63,970 nt of DNA from Tannerella sp. (GTDB lineage Bacteria; Bacteroidota; Bacteroidia; Bacteroidales; Tannerellaceae): assembly GCA_031285565.1 (NCBI GenBank), contig JAITVY010000062.1, forward strand, positions 1 through 63,970, in the 5' to 3' direction. Each line of letters begins with the position of its first letter. Positions within the stretch are counted from its first letter, which is position 1. Shown here piece after piece: positions 9,771 through 18,657 of this stretch. The notes under the pieces were generated by a model that was not told the origin of the DNA, ran no database searches, and saw only the letters and a program-made list of their open reading frames with translations. The position numbers and the translations under genes are program-made.

Positions 9771-11324
9771 TTATAAAGGAATATTGCCATGTTTTTTGGC
9801 CGGGTTTACTAATTTCTTTGTCTGTAATTGTTGCAAAGCTCGAATAATACGAAAACGGGTATTACGTGGTTCAATTACATCATCAATATAACCATATTTG
9901 GCTGCATTATATGGATTCGCAAACAAATTATTATATTCATCAATTTTTTCATTCATTAAAGCTACCGGATCTTCTGCAGTTTTAATTTCTTTTGCATAAA
10001 GTACTTCTGCAGCACCAGACCCTCCCATTACTGCAATTTCAGCCGTTGGCCAAGCATAGTTCATGTCGCCGCGTAATTGTTTGCAACTCATTACGATATG
10101 AGAGCCTCCGTATGATTTGCGAAGAGTTACGGTTACTTTAGGAACAGTGGCTTCGCCATAAGCATATAATAATTTAGCTCCATGGAGAATCACACCGTTA
10201 TATTCCTGTCCGGTTCCAGGTAAGAATCCCGGAACATCAACTAATGTTACTAATGGAATATTAAAAGCATCGCAGAAACGCACAAAGCGAGCTCCTTTAC
10301 GGGATGCGTTACTATCCAATACACCGGCAAGATATTTAGGCTGATTAGCAACAATACCAACTGATTGTCCGTTGAAACGGGCAAAACCGATAATGATATT
10401 TTTAGCGTAATCCTTTTGAACTTCTAAGAATTCATTATTGTCAACGATTGTAGCAATAACTTCATACATATCGTATGCTTGGTTTGCACTGTCCGGAATA
10501 ATGTCATTAAGAACGTCATCCAGTCGATCGATCGGATCACCACATTCTACATAAGGAGCTTCTTCCAGATTGTTTTGCGGCATATAGCTAAGTAGCCTGC
10601 GGATCATATCCAATCCTTCTTCTTCTGTCTTAGCAGTAAAGTGTGTAACACCTGATTTAGTAGAATGTATGCTTGCTCCTCCCAGGCTTTCCTGGTCTAC
10701 ATCTTCGCCTGTTACCGTTTTTACTACTTTGGGACCTGTCAAGAACATATATGAAGTACCTTCTGTCATTAAAGTGAAATCCGTCAGGGCCGGAGAATAA
10801 ACTGCACCACCGGCACATGGTCCGAATATACCGGAAATTTGCGGAATCACACCTGATGCCAGGATATTCCGTTGGAAAATTTCTGAATAACCGGCCAACG
10901 CATTGATTCCTTCCTGAATACGAGCTCCACCGGAGTCGTTAATACCAATACATGGAGCACCCATTTTCATGGCCATATCCATTACTTTACAGATTTTTTG
11001 GGCCATTGTTTCGGATAATGAACCTCCGAAAACAGTGAAATCCTGAGCAAAAACATATACCAGGCGTCCATCGATTGTACCACTACCGGTAACAACTCCA
11101 TCACCTAAAAATGTTTTTTTCTCTTGTCCGAAATTGGTACACCGATGCTTTACAAACATATCCATTTCTTCGAAGCTTCCTTCGTCTAATAACATGGCAA
11201 TACGTTCGCGAGCGGTATATTTGCCCCGGGCATGTTGTTTTTCAATAGCAGCTTCACCACCACCTAAACGAGCCTGTTCGCGTAATGTGATAAGCTCTTT
11301 TACTTTTTCAAGTTGACTACTCAT
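9771..11324 (-). CDS. mmdA: Methylmalonyl-CoA decarboxylase carboxyltransferase (alpha) subunit
   Basis: 517 aa, the expected length for acyl-CoA carboxylase beta/MmdA proteins. It transfers the carboxyl group of (S)-methylmalonyl-CoA to biotin, releasing propionyl-CoA. Two crotonase-like halves carry the oxyanion-hole glycine motifs, for example [10 protein letters not shown] with [13 protein letters not shown] in the N-terminal half and [12 protein letters not shown] with [10 protein letters not shown] in the C-terminal half. It lies in an operon after mce (50 nt gap) and before oadG. Propionyl-CoA carboxylase activity in the reverse direction is possible, but the sodium-pump subunits next door favour decarboxylation. 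Confidence 0.96.
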   Translation of the reverse strand: MSSQLEKVKELITLREQARLGGGEAAIEKQHARGKYTARERIAMLLDEGSFEEMDMFVKHRCTNFGQEKKTFLGDGVVTGSGTIDGRLVYVFAQDFTVFGGSLSETMAQKICKVMDMAMKMGAPCIGINDSGGARIQEGINALAGYSEIFQRNILASGVIPQISGIFGPCAGGAVYSPALTDFTLMTEGTSYMFLTGPKVVKTVTGEDVDQESLGGASIHSTKSGVTHFTAKTEEEGLDMIRRLLSYMPQNNLEEAPYVECGDPIDRLDDVLNDIIPDSANQAYDMYEVIATIVDNNEFLEVQKDYAKNIIIGFARFNGQSVGIVANQPKYLAGVLDSNASRKGARFVRFCDAFNIPLVTLVDVPGFLPGTGQEYNGVILHGAKLLYAYGEATVPKVTVTLRKSYGGSHIVMSCKQLRGDMNYAWPTAEIAVMGGSGAAEVLYAKEIKTAEDPVALMNEKIDEYNNLFANPYNAAKYGYIDDVIEPRNTRFRIIRALQQLQTKKLVNPAKKHGNIPL

Positions 11325-11374
11325 GGTCTATTTAATTATGATTTGTATTTACTATCTTGATACGTTTAAAGAAT

Positions 11375-11782
11375 TTATTCTCCAGGCATGCATAGTTCGG
11401 TTAATACACTTCCTGTAGATTTTGGATGCATAAATGCAATATTGAGTCCTTCCGCACCTTTACGTGGAGCTTTGTCAATCAATTGAACACCTTTTGATTC
11501 TGCTTCATCTAAAGCTTCTTGTACTGATGGAACAGCGAATGCAATATGATGTACACCTTCACCTTTCTTTTCAATAAATTTAGCAATTGTACTGTCTTCG
11601 CTGGTTGGTTCCAATAATTCTATTTTGGTTTGTCCAACTTTGAAAAATGCTGTTTTTACTTTTTGATCTTCTACTACTTCGATGTTGTAGCATTTTAAAC
11701 CCAGCACTTGTTCGTAGTAAGGGAGGTGAGCTTCAATACTCTTTACAGCAATCCCTAAGTGCTCAATATGAGAAATATTCAT
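11375..11782 (-). CDS. mce: Methylmalonyl-CoA epimerase
   Basis: 135-aa VOC-fold enzyme that interconverts (R)- and (S)-methylmalonyl-CoA, so linking the mutase product to the decarboxylase. It has the characteristic start (HIEHLGIAVKS) with the first metal histidine, GEGVHHIAFAV with the second, and ELLEPT/TELCMP acidic ligands. It is first in the minus-strand operon and has its own promoter. Confidence 0.96.
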   Translation of the reverse strand: MNISHIEHLGIAVKSIEAHLPYYEQVLGLKCYNIEVVEDQKVKTAFFKVGQTKIELLEPTSEDSTIAKFIEKKGEGVHHIAFAVPSVQEALDEAESKGVQLIDKAPRKGAEGLNIAFMHPKSTGSVLTELCMPGE

Positions 11783-11823
11783 GGCGATAAATATTATATT
11801 TTATAATGTTTATAAATTGGGTA

Positions 11824-11831
11824 CAAAGGTA
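11824..11831 (-). promoter_or_regulatory. Promoter -7 box for the mce-mmdA-oadGB operon
   Basis: Reads TACCTTTG on the minus strand, a perfect TAnnTTTG. Transcription would start near 11818, about 36 nt before the mce start codon. No clear -33 TTTG is seen at the standard distance. Confidence 0.6.
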
Positions 11832-12035
11832 GAAAAATTTATTAAGGAAAAATAGAAAAATAATTATTTATGAACGGAATGTCAGCAATAAATAGTTCTG
11901 ATAAACGTATTATTTTTCAGATTTTGCATCTATGTTTGTAAAGATATTTTCCGGATATTGTAAATTTTCTTATTAACTATATGATTTTCTATTACGAAAT
12001 ATATCCGTAAAATCTTCAATGTTATTATTTTTTTA

Positions 12036-12043
12036 TATCTTTG
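12036..12043 (+). promoter_or_regulatory. Promoter -7 box for rplY
   Basis: TATCTTTG on the plus strand. The predicted transcript begins near 12050 and has a leader of about 150 nt before rplY. The stretch 11832-12035, between this box and the divergent mce promoter, is AT-rich and shows nothing else I can support. Confidence 0.65.
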
Positions 12044-12098
12044 CACCGCTTTTTTAAGCCCTGTCAAGGTGTGATGGGAAATTAGGAATGTTTTAAGT

Positions 12099-12142
12099 AG
12101 CGAGTGCAGAAGCTAAACTTGTTTAGATTATGCCGAGTCACG
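12099..12142 (+). repeat. Dispersed palindromic element, copy 1 (in the rplY leader)
   Basis: A roughly 44-nt block centred on the hairpin CTAAAC-TT-GTTTAG (12113-12126), flanked by gagtgcagaag on the left and attatgccgag on the right. A diverged copy with the same flanks and the shorter palindrome CAAACTTGTTTG is at 43299-43338. The stem differs between copies by a compensated pair, so the hairpin seems to be what is conserved. Here it lies within the predicted rplY 5' leader. Confidence 0.6.
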
Positions 12143-12202
12143 CAAAACAACTATTTTTAATGAAGCATAGAACTAATTTTGAGTAACACAAATTTTAAAA
12201 AA

Positions 12203-12853
12203 ATGAAAACGTATCAATTAGAAGGAACTCCCAGAGAGTCTGTAGGAAAGAAAGCCACTAAAGCGCTTCGTAAAGAAAATTTAATTCCGGCTGTATTATA
12301 TGGTCAGTCACCTGTTGATTTGCCTTACAAAGGAAAACTGAATAAAGGTGAAAAAGTGGTTGAAACAGAAAGTGGCAAAGGAATTATAGTAACAGATTTT
12401 GTTGTCTCAGTTGATGGAGTTCGCAATTTGATCTATACACCAAATATTTATTTGGTAGAACTTACATTAGGGGGTAAGGCTATTAAGGCTATTGTTAAGG
12501 CTATGCAATTTCATCCGGTAACAGATAATGTTTTACATATTGATTTCCTTGAAGTGTTTGAAAATAAACCAATTGTTATGGAAGTTCCGGTTATATTGGA
12601 AGGATATGCAGAAGGGGTGAAAGCCGGGGGTAAATTAAATCTGGAAATGCGTAGATTGCGTGTAAAAGCTATATATGATAAGATTCCTGAAACATTAACC
12701 GTAAATGTAGATCATTTAGGTTTAGGAAAGACTATCCAGGTAGGAGAGCTTGCATTCGAAGGTTTAGAATTAATCAATGCGAAGAATTCTGTTGTATGTG
12801 CGGTTAAATTGACTCGTGCAGCTCGTGGTGCAGCAGCAGCGGCAGGTAATTAA
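12203..12853 (+). CDS. rplY: Ribosomal protein bL25 (Ctc form)
   Basis: 216 aa from the ATG at 12203. An upstream in-frame TTG at 12179 would add eight residues, but the family begins with MK-(T/S)-aromatic as here. The N-terminal 5S-rRNA-binding L25 domain (about 1-95, GKKATKALRKENLIPAVLYG) is followed by the beta-rich Ctc/TL5 domain (about 100-185) and an Ala-rich tail. It is part of the 50S central protuberance. It has its own promoter and a long leader, and is followed by a terminator. Confidence 0.96.
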   Translation: MKTYQLEGTPRESVGKKATKALRKENLIPAVLYGQSPVDLPYKGKLNKGEKVVETESGKGIIVTDFVVSVDGVRNLIYTPNIYLVELTLGGKAIKAIVKAMQFHPVTDNVLHIDFLEVFENKPIVMEVPVILEGYAEGVKAGGKLNLEMRRLRVKAIYDKIPETLTVNVDHLGLGKTIQVGELAFEGLELINAKNSVVCAVKLTRAARGAAAAAGN

Positions 12854-12898
12854 TGAAATAAAGATCAGGAAAAATATTTTACTGCATAGTTAGGAGGA

Positions 12899-12938
12899 AG
12901 GAGGATCTGTCATTTTAGACAATCCTCCTTTACTTTTT
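12899..12938 (+). terminator. Intrinsic terminator after rplY
   Basis: Stem AAGGAGGAT/ATCCTCCTT (12899-12907 and 12922-12930) followed by a T-rich run. Confidence 0.85.
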
Positions 12939-12966
12939 AATTTTTGTAGATGAAAAGTTATTATAA

Positions 12967-13524
12967 ATGAAATTTTTGATTGTCGGATTAGGTAATATAG
13001 GTTCGGAATATTGGGGTACACGTCATAATATCGGATTTCGTATTGTTAATGCAGTGGCAGAAGATAATAATGGGCACTTTTCGGAAGAACGCTATGGCGC
13101 TATTGCCCGGACACGTGTAAAAAATGCGGAGCTGATCCTTTTAAAACCGAATACATTCATGAACTTGAGTGGTAATGCAGTGCGTTACTGGTTGCAAAAA
13201 GAGAATATACCGGTTGAAAACCTGCTGGTGATTCTGGATGATATCGCATTACCTTTCGGAGCGTTACGCTTAAAGCCGAAAGGAAGTCATGCGGGTCACA
13301 ACGGGTTGCGTAATATAGAAGAAATTTTAGGAACACAAAACTATTGCCGGTTACGGTTTGGTATCGGAAATGCTTTTCCACGCGGTGGACAGGTTGACTA
13401 TGTATTAAGTCCGTTTGATCCGGAAGAGTTGGAAGCAATGCCCGACCGGGTGAAGGTAGCGGTAGATATTGTAAAAAGTTTTTGTCTGGCAGGGGTGGAT
13501 ATTACTATGAATCAATATAATTGA
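12967..13524 (+). CDS. pth: Peptidyl-tRNA hydrolase
   Basis: 185 aa, normal length. It cleaves the ester bond of peptidyl-tRNAs that drop off ribosomes. Catalytic and binding residues are visible: the N-terminal GLGNIG with N9, TRHNIGF with the general-base histidine, [18 protein letters not shown] with the aspartate, and [12 protein letters not shown]. The rplY-pth order is common in bacteria. An S4-domain gene follows after 48 nt. Confidence 0.97.
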   Translation: MKFLIVGLGNIGSEYWGTRHNIGFRIVNAVAEDNNGHFSEERYGAIARTRVKNAELILLKPNTFMNLSGNAVRYWLQKENIPVENLLVILDDIALPFGALRLKPKGSHAGHNGLRNIEEILGTQNYCRLRFGIGNAFPRGGQVDYVLSPFDPEELEAMPDRVKVAVDIVKSFCLAGVDITMNQYN

Positions 13525-13542
13525 CAATTGACAGTGGACAAT
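13521..13542 (+). repeat. Short ATTGACA repeats
   Basis: AATTGACAATTGACA followed by a degenerate GTGGACAAT right at the pth stop codon. It is the complement of the pattern at 531-564. It overlaps the 3' end of pth and precedes a good Shine-Dalgarno-like stretch (aggaggg, 13548-13554) ahead of the S4 gene. Confidence 0.5.
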
Positions 13543-13572
13543 CGTTAGGAGGGATTTTAAATTTTTAAAACA

Positions 13573-13983
13573 ATGAACGAAGTACGTATAGATAAATGGA
13601 TGTGGGCGACACGTATTTTTAAAACCCGTACGATTGCCGCCGAAGCCTGTAAGAAAAACCGGATTGCCATAGGGGGAGTCAATGTAAAACCTTCACGTAT
13701 GATTAAAGTGGGTGAAGTTCTACAGGTTCGTAAGCCTCCTGTAACTTACTCATTTAAAGTGTTAGCACTTACACAGAACCGGATGGGTGCTAAGTTAGTA
13801 CCTGAGTATCTAGAAAATGTAACTCCTCCCGAGCAATATGAATTGCTGGAAATGAATAAGATTTCCGGCTTTGTAGATCGCGCCCGCGGATTAGGACGTC
13901 CGACGAAGAAAGATCGTCGTGATTTAGATCAATTTACTGATTTGGATGATTTCGACTTTGATTTTGATTTTGAAGGCGAATAA
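13573..13983 (+). CDS. S4-domain RNA-binding protein (HslR-like)
   Basis: 136 aa. An N-terminal S4 fold (VRIDKWMWATRIFKTRTIA, then GGVNVKPSRMIKVGE) is typical of Hsp15/HslR, which binds 50S subunits carrying stranded peptidyl-tRNA. It ends in an extremely acidic Asp/Phe tail (from about residue 117, repeats of DFDF). It sits directly after pth, whose product also acts on stranded peptidyl-tRNA, so a ribosome-rescue role fits. It ends 3 nt before the next gene. Confidence 0.9.
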   Translation: MNEVRIDKWMWATRIFKTRTIAAEACKKNRIAIGGVNVKPSRMIKVGEVLQVRKPPVTYSFKVLALTQNRMGAKLVPEYLENVTPPEQYELLEMNKISGFVDRARGLGRPTKKDRRDLDQFTDLDDFDFDFDFEGE

Positions 13984-13986
13984 GGT

Positions 13987-14349
13987 GTGAAAACTATTTA
14001 TATTGTTTTAGGTAGCATTAGCCTGGTTTTAGGTGTTATTGGTATTTTTGTCCCTTTATTACCTACAACCCCTTTTTTGTTACTGACTGCTGCTGCTTAT
14101 TTCAAAGGTTCGCCTAAACTATATAATTGGTTGTTGAATCATAAATATTTTGGTCCGTATATCCGGAATTTCAGGGAACATAAAGCAATACCTTTACGGG
14201 CGAAGATTCTTTCTGTTTCGTTGCTTTGGGGTACTATTTTATATTGTATTTTTTTTGTTGTTGATCCCTTTTGGCTGAAGATTTTATTAGGTTGTATAGC
14301 TGCTGGGGTGTCGTGTCATATTCTTTCTTTTAAAACCTTAAAGAAATAA
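13987..14349 (+). CDS. DUF454 (YbaN-like) inner-membrane protein
   Basis: 120 aa with a GTG start. It has the DUF454 signature FVPLLPTTPFLLLTAAAYFKGSPKLYNWLL (key residues LPTTPF near 24-29 and N-WLLN-H at about 46-52) and three predicted hydrophobic segments. Family function is unknown. It starts 3 nt after the S4 gene, so it is cotranscribed. Confidence 0.9.
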   Translation: MKTIYIVLGSISLVLGVIGIFVPLLPTTPFLLLTAAAYFKGSPKLYNWLLNHKYFGPYIRNFREHKAIPLRAKILSVSLLWGTILYCIFFVVDPFWLKILLGCIAAGVSCHILSFKTLKK

Positions 14350-14377
14350 TTTTAACATTGTTGCGTTATTCTAGAAT

Positions 14378-15376
14378 ATGCATAACGAACAAATGTCTTA
14401 TAGACAAACACAGCTATATTTTCGTTTAAAAAGTAAATCATACTATCGTCTGTGGAAAGAATTTCCATGGGTAATCCGTTTATTACTTTTAGGAGGATTT
14501 TTAATAATCACGTATATCTTAATCATATCGCATTTAGATGCATCTTTAATTAACTATACAGTCGTTTCCTGTGTTTATATTTTACTGGGCTTGAAATTAT
14601 GTAGGTTAAATCCGTCAGAAGCTGTTTTGTTAAAAGTATTGCGGATTCCTCAGATTCAAATACGATTGATAAAATGTTTGTTATTGAGCATGCCTTTTTT
14701 TCTTTTGGATATATATGCCGGTTTAATAGCTCTCATACTCGGAACAGGTATTGTTATGCTTATTGCTGATAAACGACCCAATCGCAAAGCTGTCAGATCT
14801 TTTTATAAGGCAACTTCTTATCAATGGCTTTCGATGTTTCGGTCGGAAGGTTGTTGGTTGTTACTTGCAGGACTCATATTTTTAATGGTTGCTTTATTTC
14901 ATGGAAACCGTAATATGGCTTGTTTTTCGTTAGTTTGGTTGTTTTTGATACCATGTTCTGCTGCATATTATAATCGTCAGAAAGATCCGAAGCAATGGCT
15001 CCGGGTATATAAAAATGTTTCTTTTTTAATGAGGAAGAAGATAACCGAAGTGCTACAAAATATTTTAATACTTCTGGTGGTTTGTGTTCCGCTTGTACTG
15101 ATTTTTGATTGGTCTGCTTACTGGTTGTATACCCAGCTTTTTCTGTTATTAATAATGGGTAATGTAGTGATTTTTCATGTGTATTATGCATGTTATCCGG
15201 GTATGCTTACGGCTATAGTATTGACTGGTATTGTAATCTTTATCCTATATTTATTATATGTTTTAGCCCCGGTTTTTTTTATACCGGCAGGTTTGTTCTT
15301 ATTAGTGATTCTCCATATTATATCTATCCAAAATTTAAAATCTGCAATTTATGGTACTACTGAATCTACACATTGA
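14378..15376 (+). CDS. Membrane protein, putative ABC exporter permease
   Basis: 332 aa with about eight to ten hydrophobic segments (for example 30-52, 55-72, 95-125, 155-175, 185-200, 225-250 and several between 255 and 320). No signal peptide or recognisable motif. It overlaps the downstream ATPase gene by 26 nt, the arrangement expected of a two-gene ABC exporter. I do not recognise the specific family and the substrate is unknown. Confidence 0.7.
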   Translation: MHNEQMSYRQTQLYFRLKSKSYYRLWKEFPWVIRLLLLGGFLIITYILIISHLDASLINYTVVSCVYILLGLKLCRLNPSEAVLLKVLRIPQIQIRLIKCLLLSMPFFLLDIYAGLIALILGTGIVMLIADKRPNRKAVRSFYKATSYQWLSMFRSEGCWLLLAGLIFLMVALFHGNRNMACFSLVWLFLIPCSAAYYNRQKDPKQWLRVYKNVSFLMRKKITEVLQNILILLVVCVPLVLIFDWSAYWLYTQLFLLLIMGNVVIFHVYYACYPGMLTAIVLTGIVIFILYLLYVLAPVFFIPAGLFLLVILHIISIQNLKSAIYGTTESTH

Positions 15377-16040
15377 TGAACAGAAATATGGGGATAAAAT
15401 GATTCTTCATTCGATATTTCAATCCTATGAATCTGGAAAGATACATGGTGTTTTGGGAGAAAACGGAGCAGGAAAGACTACCTTGTTTCATTGCATGGCT
15501 GATTTGATTCCATATAAAGGAAAGACAATGTTTGCCAGGTCTACCGACTTTGGCTATTTGCCGGCAGAGTTGTATATGTATCCCATGATTACCGGAGATG
15601 AATTTTTGCAATTTTATGTAACAGCTAAAGGACGGATATATGATAGGAAAGAAAAAGATCGTCTGAACCAGCTTTTCGAACTTCCTCTACATGAGTATGC
15701 TGACCGGTATTCTACCGGCATGTTGAAAAAGCTGTATTTGTTGGGATTATTGTTGCAGCATAACAATACCTTATTACTAGATGAACCGTTTAATGGTCTT
15801 GATTTTAAATCATGTGCTTTTATGACGGCGTTATTATGTCATTGCAAAGAATACGGGAATACATTATTTGTGGCATCACACGACATTGAACATTTGTTTT
15901 CGTATGCTGATACCATATCTGTTATAAAAGACGGAGGTTTGCAGTTTTATCCTGACCGGGAGACCTTTCAGCAAATCAAAGCGGATATAGAAAATGAAGC
16001 CTCAGTGAAAGTCAGGGAAGCTTTGTGTATGAATGAATAA
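15351..16040 (+). CDS. ABC transporter ATP-binding protein
   Basis: 229 aa. Walker A is GENGAGKTT (36-44), Walker B LLLDEPFNGLD, and the H-loop is SHD. The signature motif reads YSTGMLKKL rather than LSGGQ, a deviation also seen in CcmA- and bacitracin-type exporter ATPases. It overlaps the upstream permease by 26 nt and so is translationally coupled. Together they form a small exporter of unknown substrate. Confidence 0.9.
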   Translation: MVLLNLHIDEQKYGDKMILHSIFQSYESGKIHGVLGENGAGKTTLFHCMADLIPYKGKTMFARSTDFGYLPAELYMYPMITGDEFLQFYVTAKGRIYDRKEKDRLNQLFELPLHEYADRYSTGMLKKLYLLGLLLQHNNTLLLDEPFNGLDFKSCAFMTALLCHCKEYGNTLFVASHDIEHLFSYADTISVIKDGGLQFYPDRETFQQIKADIENEASVKVREALCMNE

Positions 16041-16236
16041 TTTCGTCCTGAGGTCGAGAGAAAAGCGGTTTTGGATACCGGCTGTTTTTAATGGTGTGGT
16101 TATATTGTTAGTAATAAGTTATTTGCGGAAGGTTTTAGGGCAAGCTATTAACCTATACTTATTGTTGTCCCAGAAAAGGTGTTTTGTAGTAATAAGGGAT
16201 TCTTTTGATAAAGAAACGGATGGTTTTGTCCTATAA
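16033..16236 (+). CDS. Possible small or truncated membrane protein
   Basis: 67-codon frame that begins inside the last codons of the ABC ATPase gene (8-nt overlap). It has one hydrophobic stretch (about 14-30, FNGVVILLVISYL) followed by a basic/hydrophobic tail. It may be a third, decayed gene of the exporter operon. I see no family match and the frame is short, so it could be noncoding. Confidence 0.3.
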   Translation: MNNFVLRSREKRFWIPAVFNGVVILLVISYLRKVLGQAINLYLLLSQKRCFVVIRDSFDKETDGFVL

Positions 16237-16258
16237 AATAAGTTTTTTTTAAGAAACG

Positions 16259-16290
16259 TTTGCTTTTAACAAAAGGCGCTTTTATCTTTG
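16259..16290 (+). promoter_or_regulatory. Consensus promoter of the RNA-repair island
   Basis: TTTG at 16259-16262, exactly 20 nt, then TATCTTTG at 16283-16290: a full match to the Bacteroidota sigma-ABfr consensus. Transcription should start at about 16293-16296, which is where the outer stem of the candidate leader RNA begins. It is one of the three best promoter matches on the plus strand in the window. Confidence 0.8.
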
Positions 16291-16292
16291 CC

Positions 16293-16478
16293 GTTGATTT
16301 TAGTACTAACCCTAACGGATAGAAAGGGTACAACTATGCTGGAGAAAAAATAATACATATCAATCGGGACTTAGTCACTCTTCGGGATGAAGGGGTTTAC
16401 AACATTTGTCTTTTAATAACTGGCTAGCACTTTATAGGCAGTGAGTTGATAAGTCCTGCACAATCAACATTATTTTTT
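16293..16478 (+). ncRNA. Candidate structured leader RNA or small RNA
   Basis: About 180 nt between the promoter and the first gene of the RNA-repair island. An outer stem GTTGATT/AATCAAC (16293-16299 and 16462-16468) joins the predicted 5' end to a point just before a T-rich run (attattttttattt), like an intrinsic terminator. Inside are a hairpin ACCCT/AGGGT (16309-16313 and 16325-16329) extended by TAGT/ACTA, and a long arm GGACTTA/TAAGTCC (16367-16373 and 16450-16456) continued by TCACT/AGTGA (16375-16379 and 16440-16444) with a small CTTC/GAAG hairpin inside. It matches no riboswitch I recognise. Some other rtcB operons carry tRNA-like Y-RNA genes, but no similarity to those is claimed. 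Confidence 0.5.
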
Positions 16479-16494
16479 ATTTAAAACATTTTTC

Positions 16495-17265
16495 ATGGGC
16501 AATCATGCAAATGAGCACGAGCTTATTGCATACAATAACCTGCCCTCCCGACGCTGGAAAATCAGTCGTATACGTATGGCAAATGATAAAAAGCTATATT
16601 TTATCAATAAGGAATACAGGCGTATATGCAACCAGATCCAGGATTTAGGATACGAAGAATTGAATCCACCTATCCGGAAGGGGTATAAAAGGTTATTTGT
16701 GCTGAGAGAAGAAACGATGCATAGTTCTCGTGCGGAATTTTACAAAACGATATTAGAAAAAATAAATACGATCCGGTATAGTCTGGATAAAAAATTTAAA
16801 GAGAAGAAGAAAAGGAAAATAAAGAAGTGGAAATACCAAAAACAATCTGTCCAGGAATTGAAAGAAGTTTCAGCTTATGAGTTTCATCGCAAAGATGCAT
16901 TTACGGAAGAAGAAAAAAGCTGTTTTTATGAAGTTGAATTTTTTTATTCTCCTGCCAGAATATATCAGGCTAAATATATTTTTAAAGAGCCCTGGCGGTT
17001 CGAATTAAAAGTGAAACCTCACTATATAACGAAAGTTAAAAGTATGGATATATTGCTGGAACAATGTAAGAGTGAGCTGGCAAAATATCTGGAACGTGAT
17101 GAGAACCAGCGGAGGCTGGTAAAAATGAGAGGCGGATACGGATATGCGTGGAAAAAAATACATAATGAAAAGGAAAATAGAAAATTTTACGCATATAATT
17201 CATTGAAAAATATACCGCTGCATTGCTTGATGGGTTGTTATAAAGAAGAAAAACAATGGGAATAA
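16495..17265 (+). CDS. Basic protein of unknown function, first gene of the RNA-repair island
   Basis: 256 aa, strongly basic, with a Lys-rich stretch near 99-115 (KKFKEKKKRKIKKWK) and many Tyr/Arg residues. No signal peptide or membrane segment. The C-terminal third has a conserved-looking KMRGGYGYAWKKI motif. The high charge suggests nucleic-acid or ribosome binding, which is inference only. Its stop overlaps the rtcB start (17256-17265), so translation of the two is coupled and a shared role with RtcB is likely. I do not recognise the family. The start ATG lies 16 nt after the T-rich end of the leader RNA. Confidence 0.8.
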   Translation: MGNHANEHELIAYNNLPSRRWKISRIRMANDKKLYFINKEYRRICNQIQDLGYEELNPPIRKGYKRLFVLREETMHSSRAEFYKTILEKINTIRYSLDKKFKEKKKRKIKKWKYQKQSVQELKEVSAYEFHRKDAFTEEEKSCFYEVEFFYSPARIYQAKYIFKEPWRFELKVKPHYITKVKSMDILLEQCKSELAKYLERDENQRRLVKMRGGYGYAWKKIHNEKENRKFYAYNSLKNIPLHCLMGCYKEEKQWE

Positions 17266-18653
17266 AATTAAAAGAATTAAGTAAAATAGGATATACAAAT
17301 CATGTTGCCCGCAGTTTGGCAGTAAATATTATAAGTAAACATTGCAAACATACTGCAAAAGAAGATATCGCTACAATATTGACAGATTTATTATTTACTC
17401 CTGATAAATATAAAGGAGATCCTGTTTGGAATAAACTGGCGGAACATTTTTCGCCAACAGTTAAGAAGAAAGTATTTGATGTATATGAGTTATCAGACGA
17501 TCCGGTTGTATATAAAACGTATGGTGTGAGGTTTATTGATAATCTTGCTAAACAACAAATGAACCTGGCAATGCGATTGCCTGTGGCAGTAGCCGGTGCA
17601 TTGATGCCTGATGCTCATGCAGGTTACGGATTGCCGATTGGAGGTGTGTTAGCTACGGAAAATGCTGTGATACCTTATGCTGTAGGATTGGATATTGGTT
17701 GCAGGATGAGTTTGAGTGTGTTTGATGCCAGTGCGGATTACCTGAAGCGATATGCTTATCAGATGAAAGAAGCGCTTAGGGATTATACGCATTTCGGAAT
17801 GGACGGAGGATTACATTTTGAGCAGGAGCATGCAATATTGGACTGTGAAGCGTTTCAATCAACACCTTTGTTAAAAATGTTACATGGAAAGGCTGCCAGG
17901 CAATTGGGTACTTCAGGTGGTGGCAATCATTTTGTTGAATTCGGAGAGATTTCGTTACGGGAAAATAACATACTGAATCTGCCTGCAGGCAATTATCTTG
18001 CATTATTGTCGCATTCGGGTTCAAGGGGTTTGGGGGCAGCTATTGCTCAACATTATAGCCAGATAGCCCGTGATGTTTGTCGCTTGCCGCGTGAAGCCCA
18101 GCATTTTGCCTGGCTTGACCTGGATACCGAAGCCGGACAGGAATATTGGATGAGTATGAATCTGGCAGGTGATTTTGCAAAAGCCTGTCATGAACAGATT
18201 CATATAAATCTATCCAAAGCGCTGGGAATTAAGGTTCTTGAGAATGTAAATAACCATCACAATTTTGCCTGGCGTGAAGAGATTGCTCCCGGTAAGTATG
18301 CAATCGTGCACCGTAAAGGGGCTACGCCCGCAGGAAAAGGCGTTGCCGGATTTATTCCGGGAAGCATGGCATCAGCAGGTTATCTGGTTTCAGGCAGAGG
18401 TGTCAGTGAGTCATTGAATTCGGCTTCGCATGGGGCTGGACGGGCAATGTCACGACAAAAAGCAAAAGAACAGTTTACGAATTCGTCGTTAAAAAAGATG
18501 CTTGCTGAACGAGGTGTGACACTTATCGGAGGCAGTGTGGAAGAGATGCCGTTGGCATATAAAGATATTGATCGTATAATGCCGGCACAAGAATCGTTAG
18601 TGGATATTCATGGGCAATTTATGCCACGAATCGTAAGAATGAATAAAGAGTAG
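17256..18653 (+). CDS. rtcB: RtcB RNA-splicing ligase
   Basis: 465 aa. It joins RNA 2',3'-cyclic-phosphate or 3'-phosphate ends to 5'-OH ends using GTP and manganese. Visible motifs: DIGCRM with metal ligand C149, GGGNHFVEFG (N224, H225), SHSGSRGLG, NNHHNF, RKGATPAGKG, IPGSMAS and SASHGAGRAMSR with the guanylylated histidine at 392. The length is somewhat above the E. coli enzyme (about 408 aa). The N-terminus, about 70 residues before the core, appears family-specific. It belongs to the RtcB branch that travels with PrfH, whose gene is two genes downstream. It overlaps the upstream unknown gene by 10 nt. Confidence 0.97.
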   Translation: MGIKLKELSKIGYTNHVARSLAVNIISKHCKHTAKEDIATILTDLLFTPDKYKGDPVWNKLAEHFSPTVKKKVFDVYELSDDPVVYKTYGVRFIDNLAKQQMNLAMRLPVAVAGALMPDAHAGYGLPIGGVLATENAVIPYAVGLDIGCRMSLSVFDASADYLKRYAYQMKEALRDYTHFGMDGGLHFEQEHAILDCEAFQSTPLLKMLHGKAARQLGTSGGGNHFVEFGEISLRENNILNLPAGNYLALLSHSGSRGLGAAIAQHYSQIARDVCRLPREAQHFAWLDLDTEAGQEYWMSMNLAGDFAKACHEQIHINLSKALGIKVLENVNNHHNFAWREEIAPGKYAIVHRKGATPAGKGVAGFIPGSMASAGYLVSGRGVSESLNSASHGAGRAMSRQKAKEQFTNSSLKKMLAERGVTLIGGSVEEMPLAYKDIDRIMPAQESLVDIHGQFMPRIVRMNKE

Positions 18654-18657
18654 AGTT

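Noticed and set aside
16293..16478. Known riboswitches (FMN, cobalamin, SAM, TPP), tmRNA, SRP RNA and RNase P RNA as identity of the leader
   Set aside because: None of their conserved core sequences could be found in the region.
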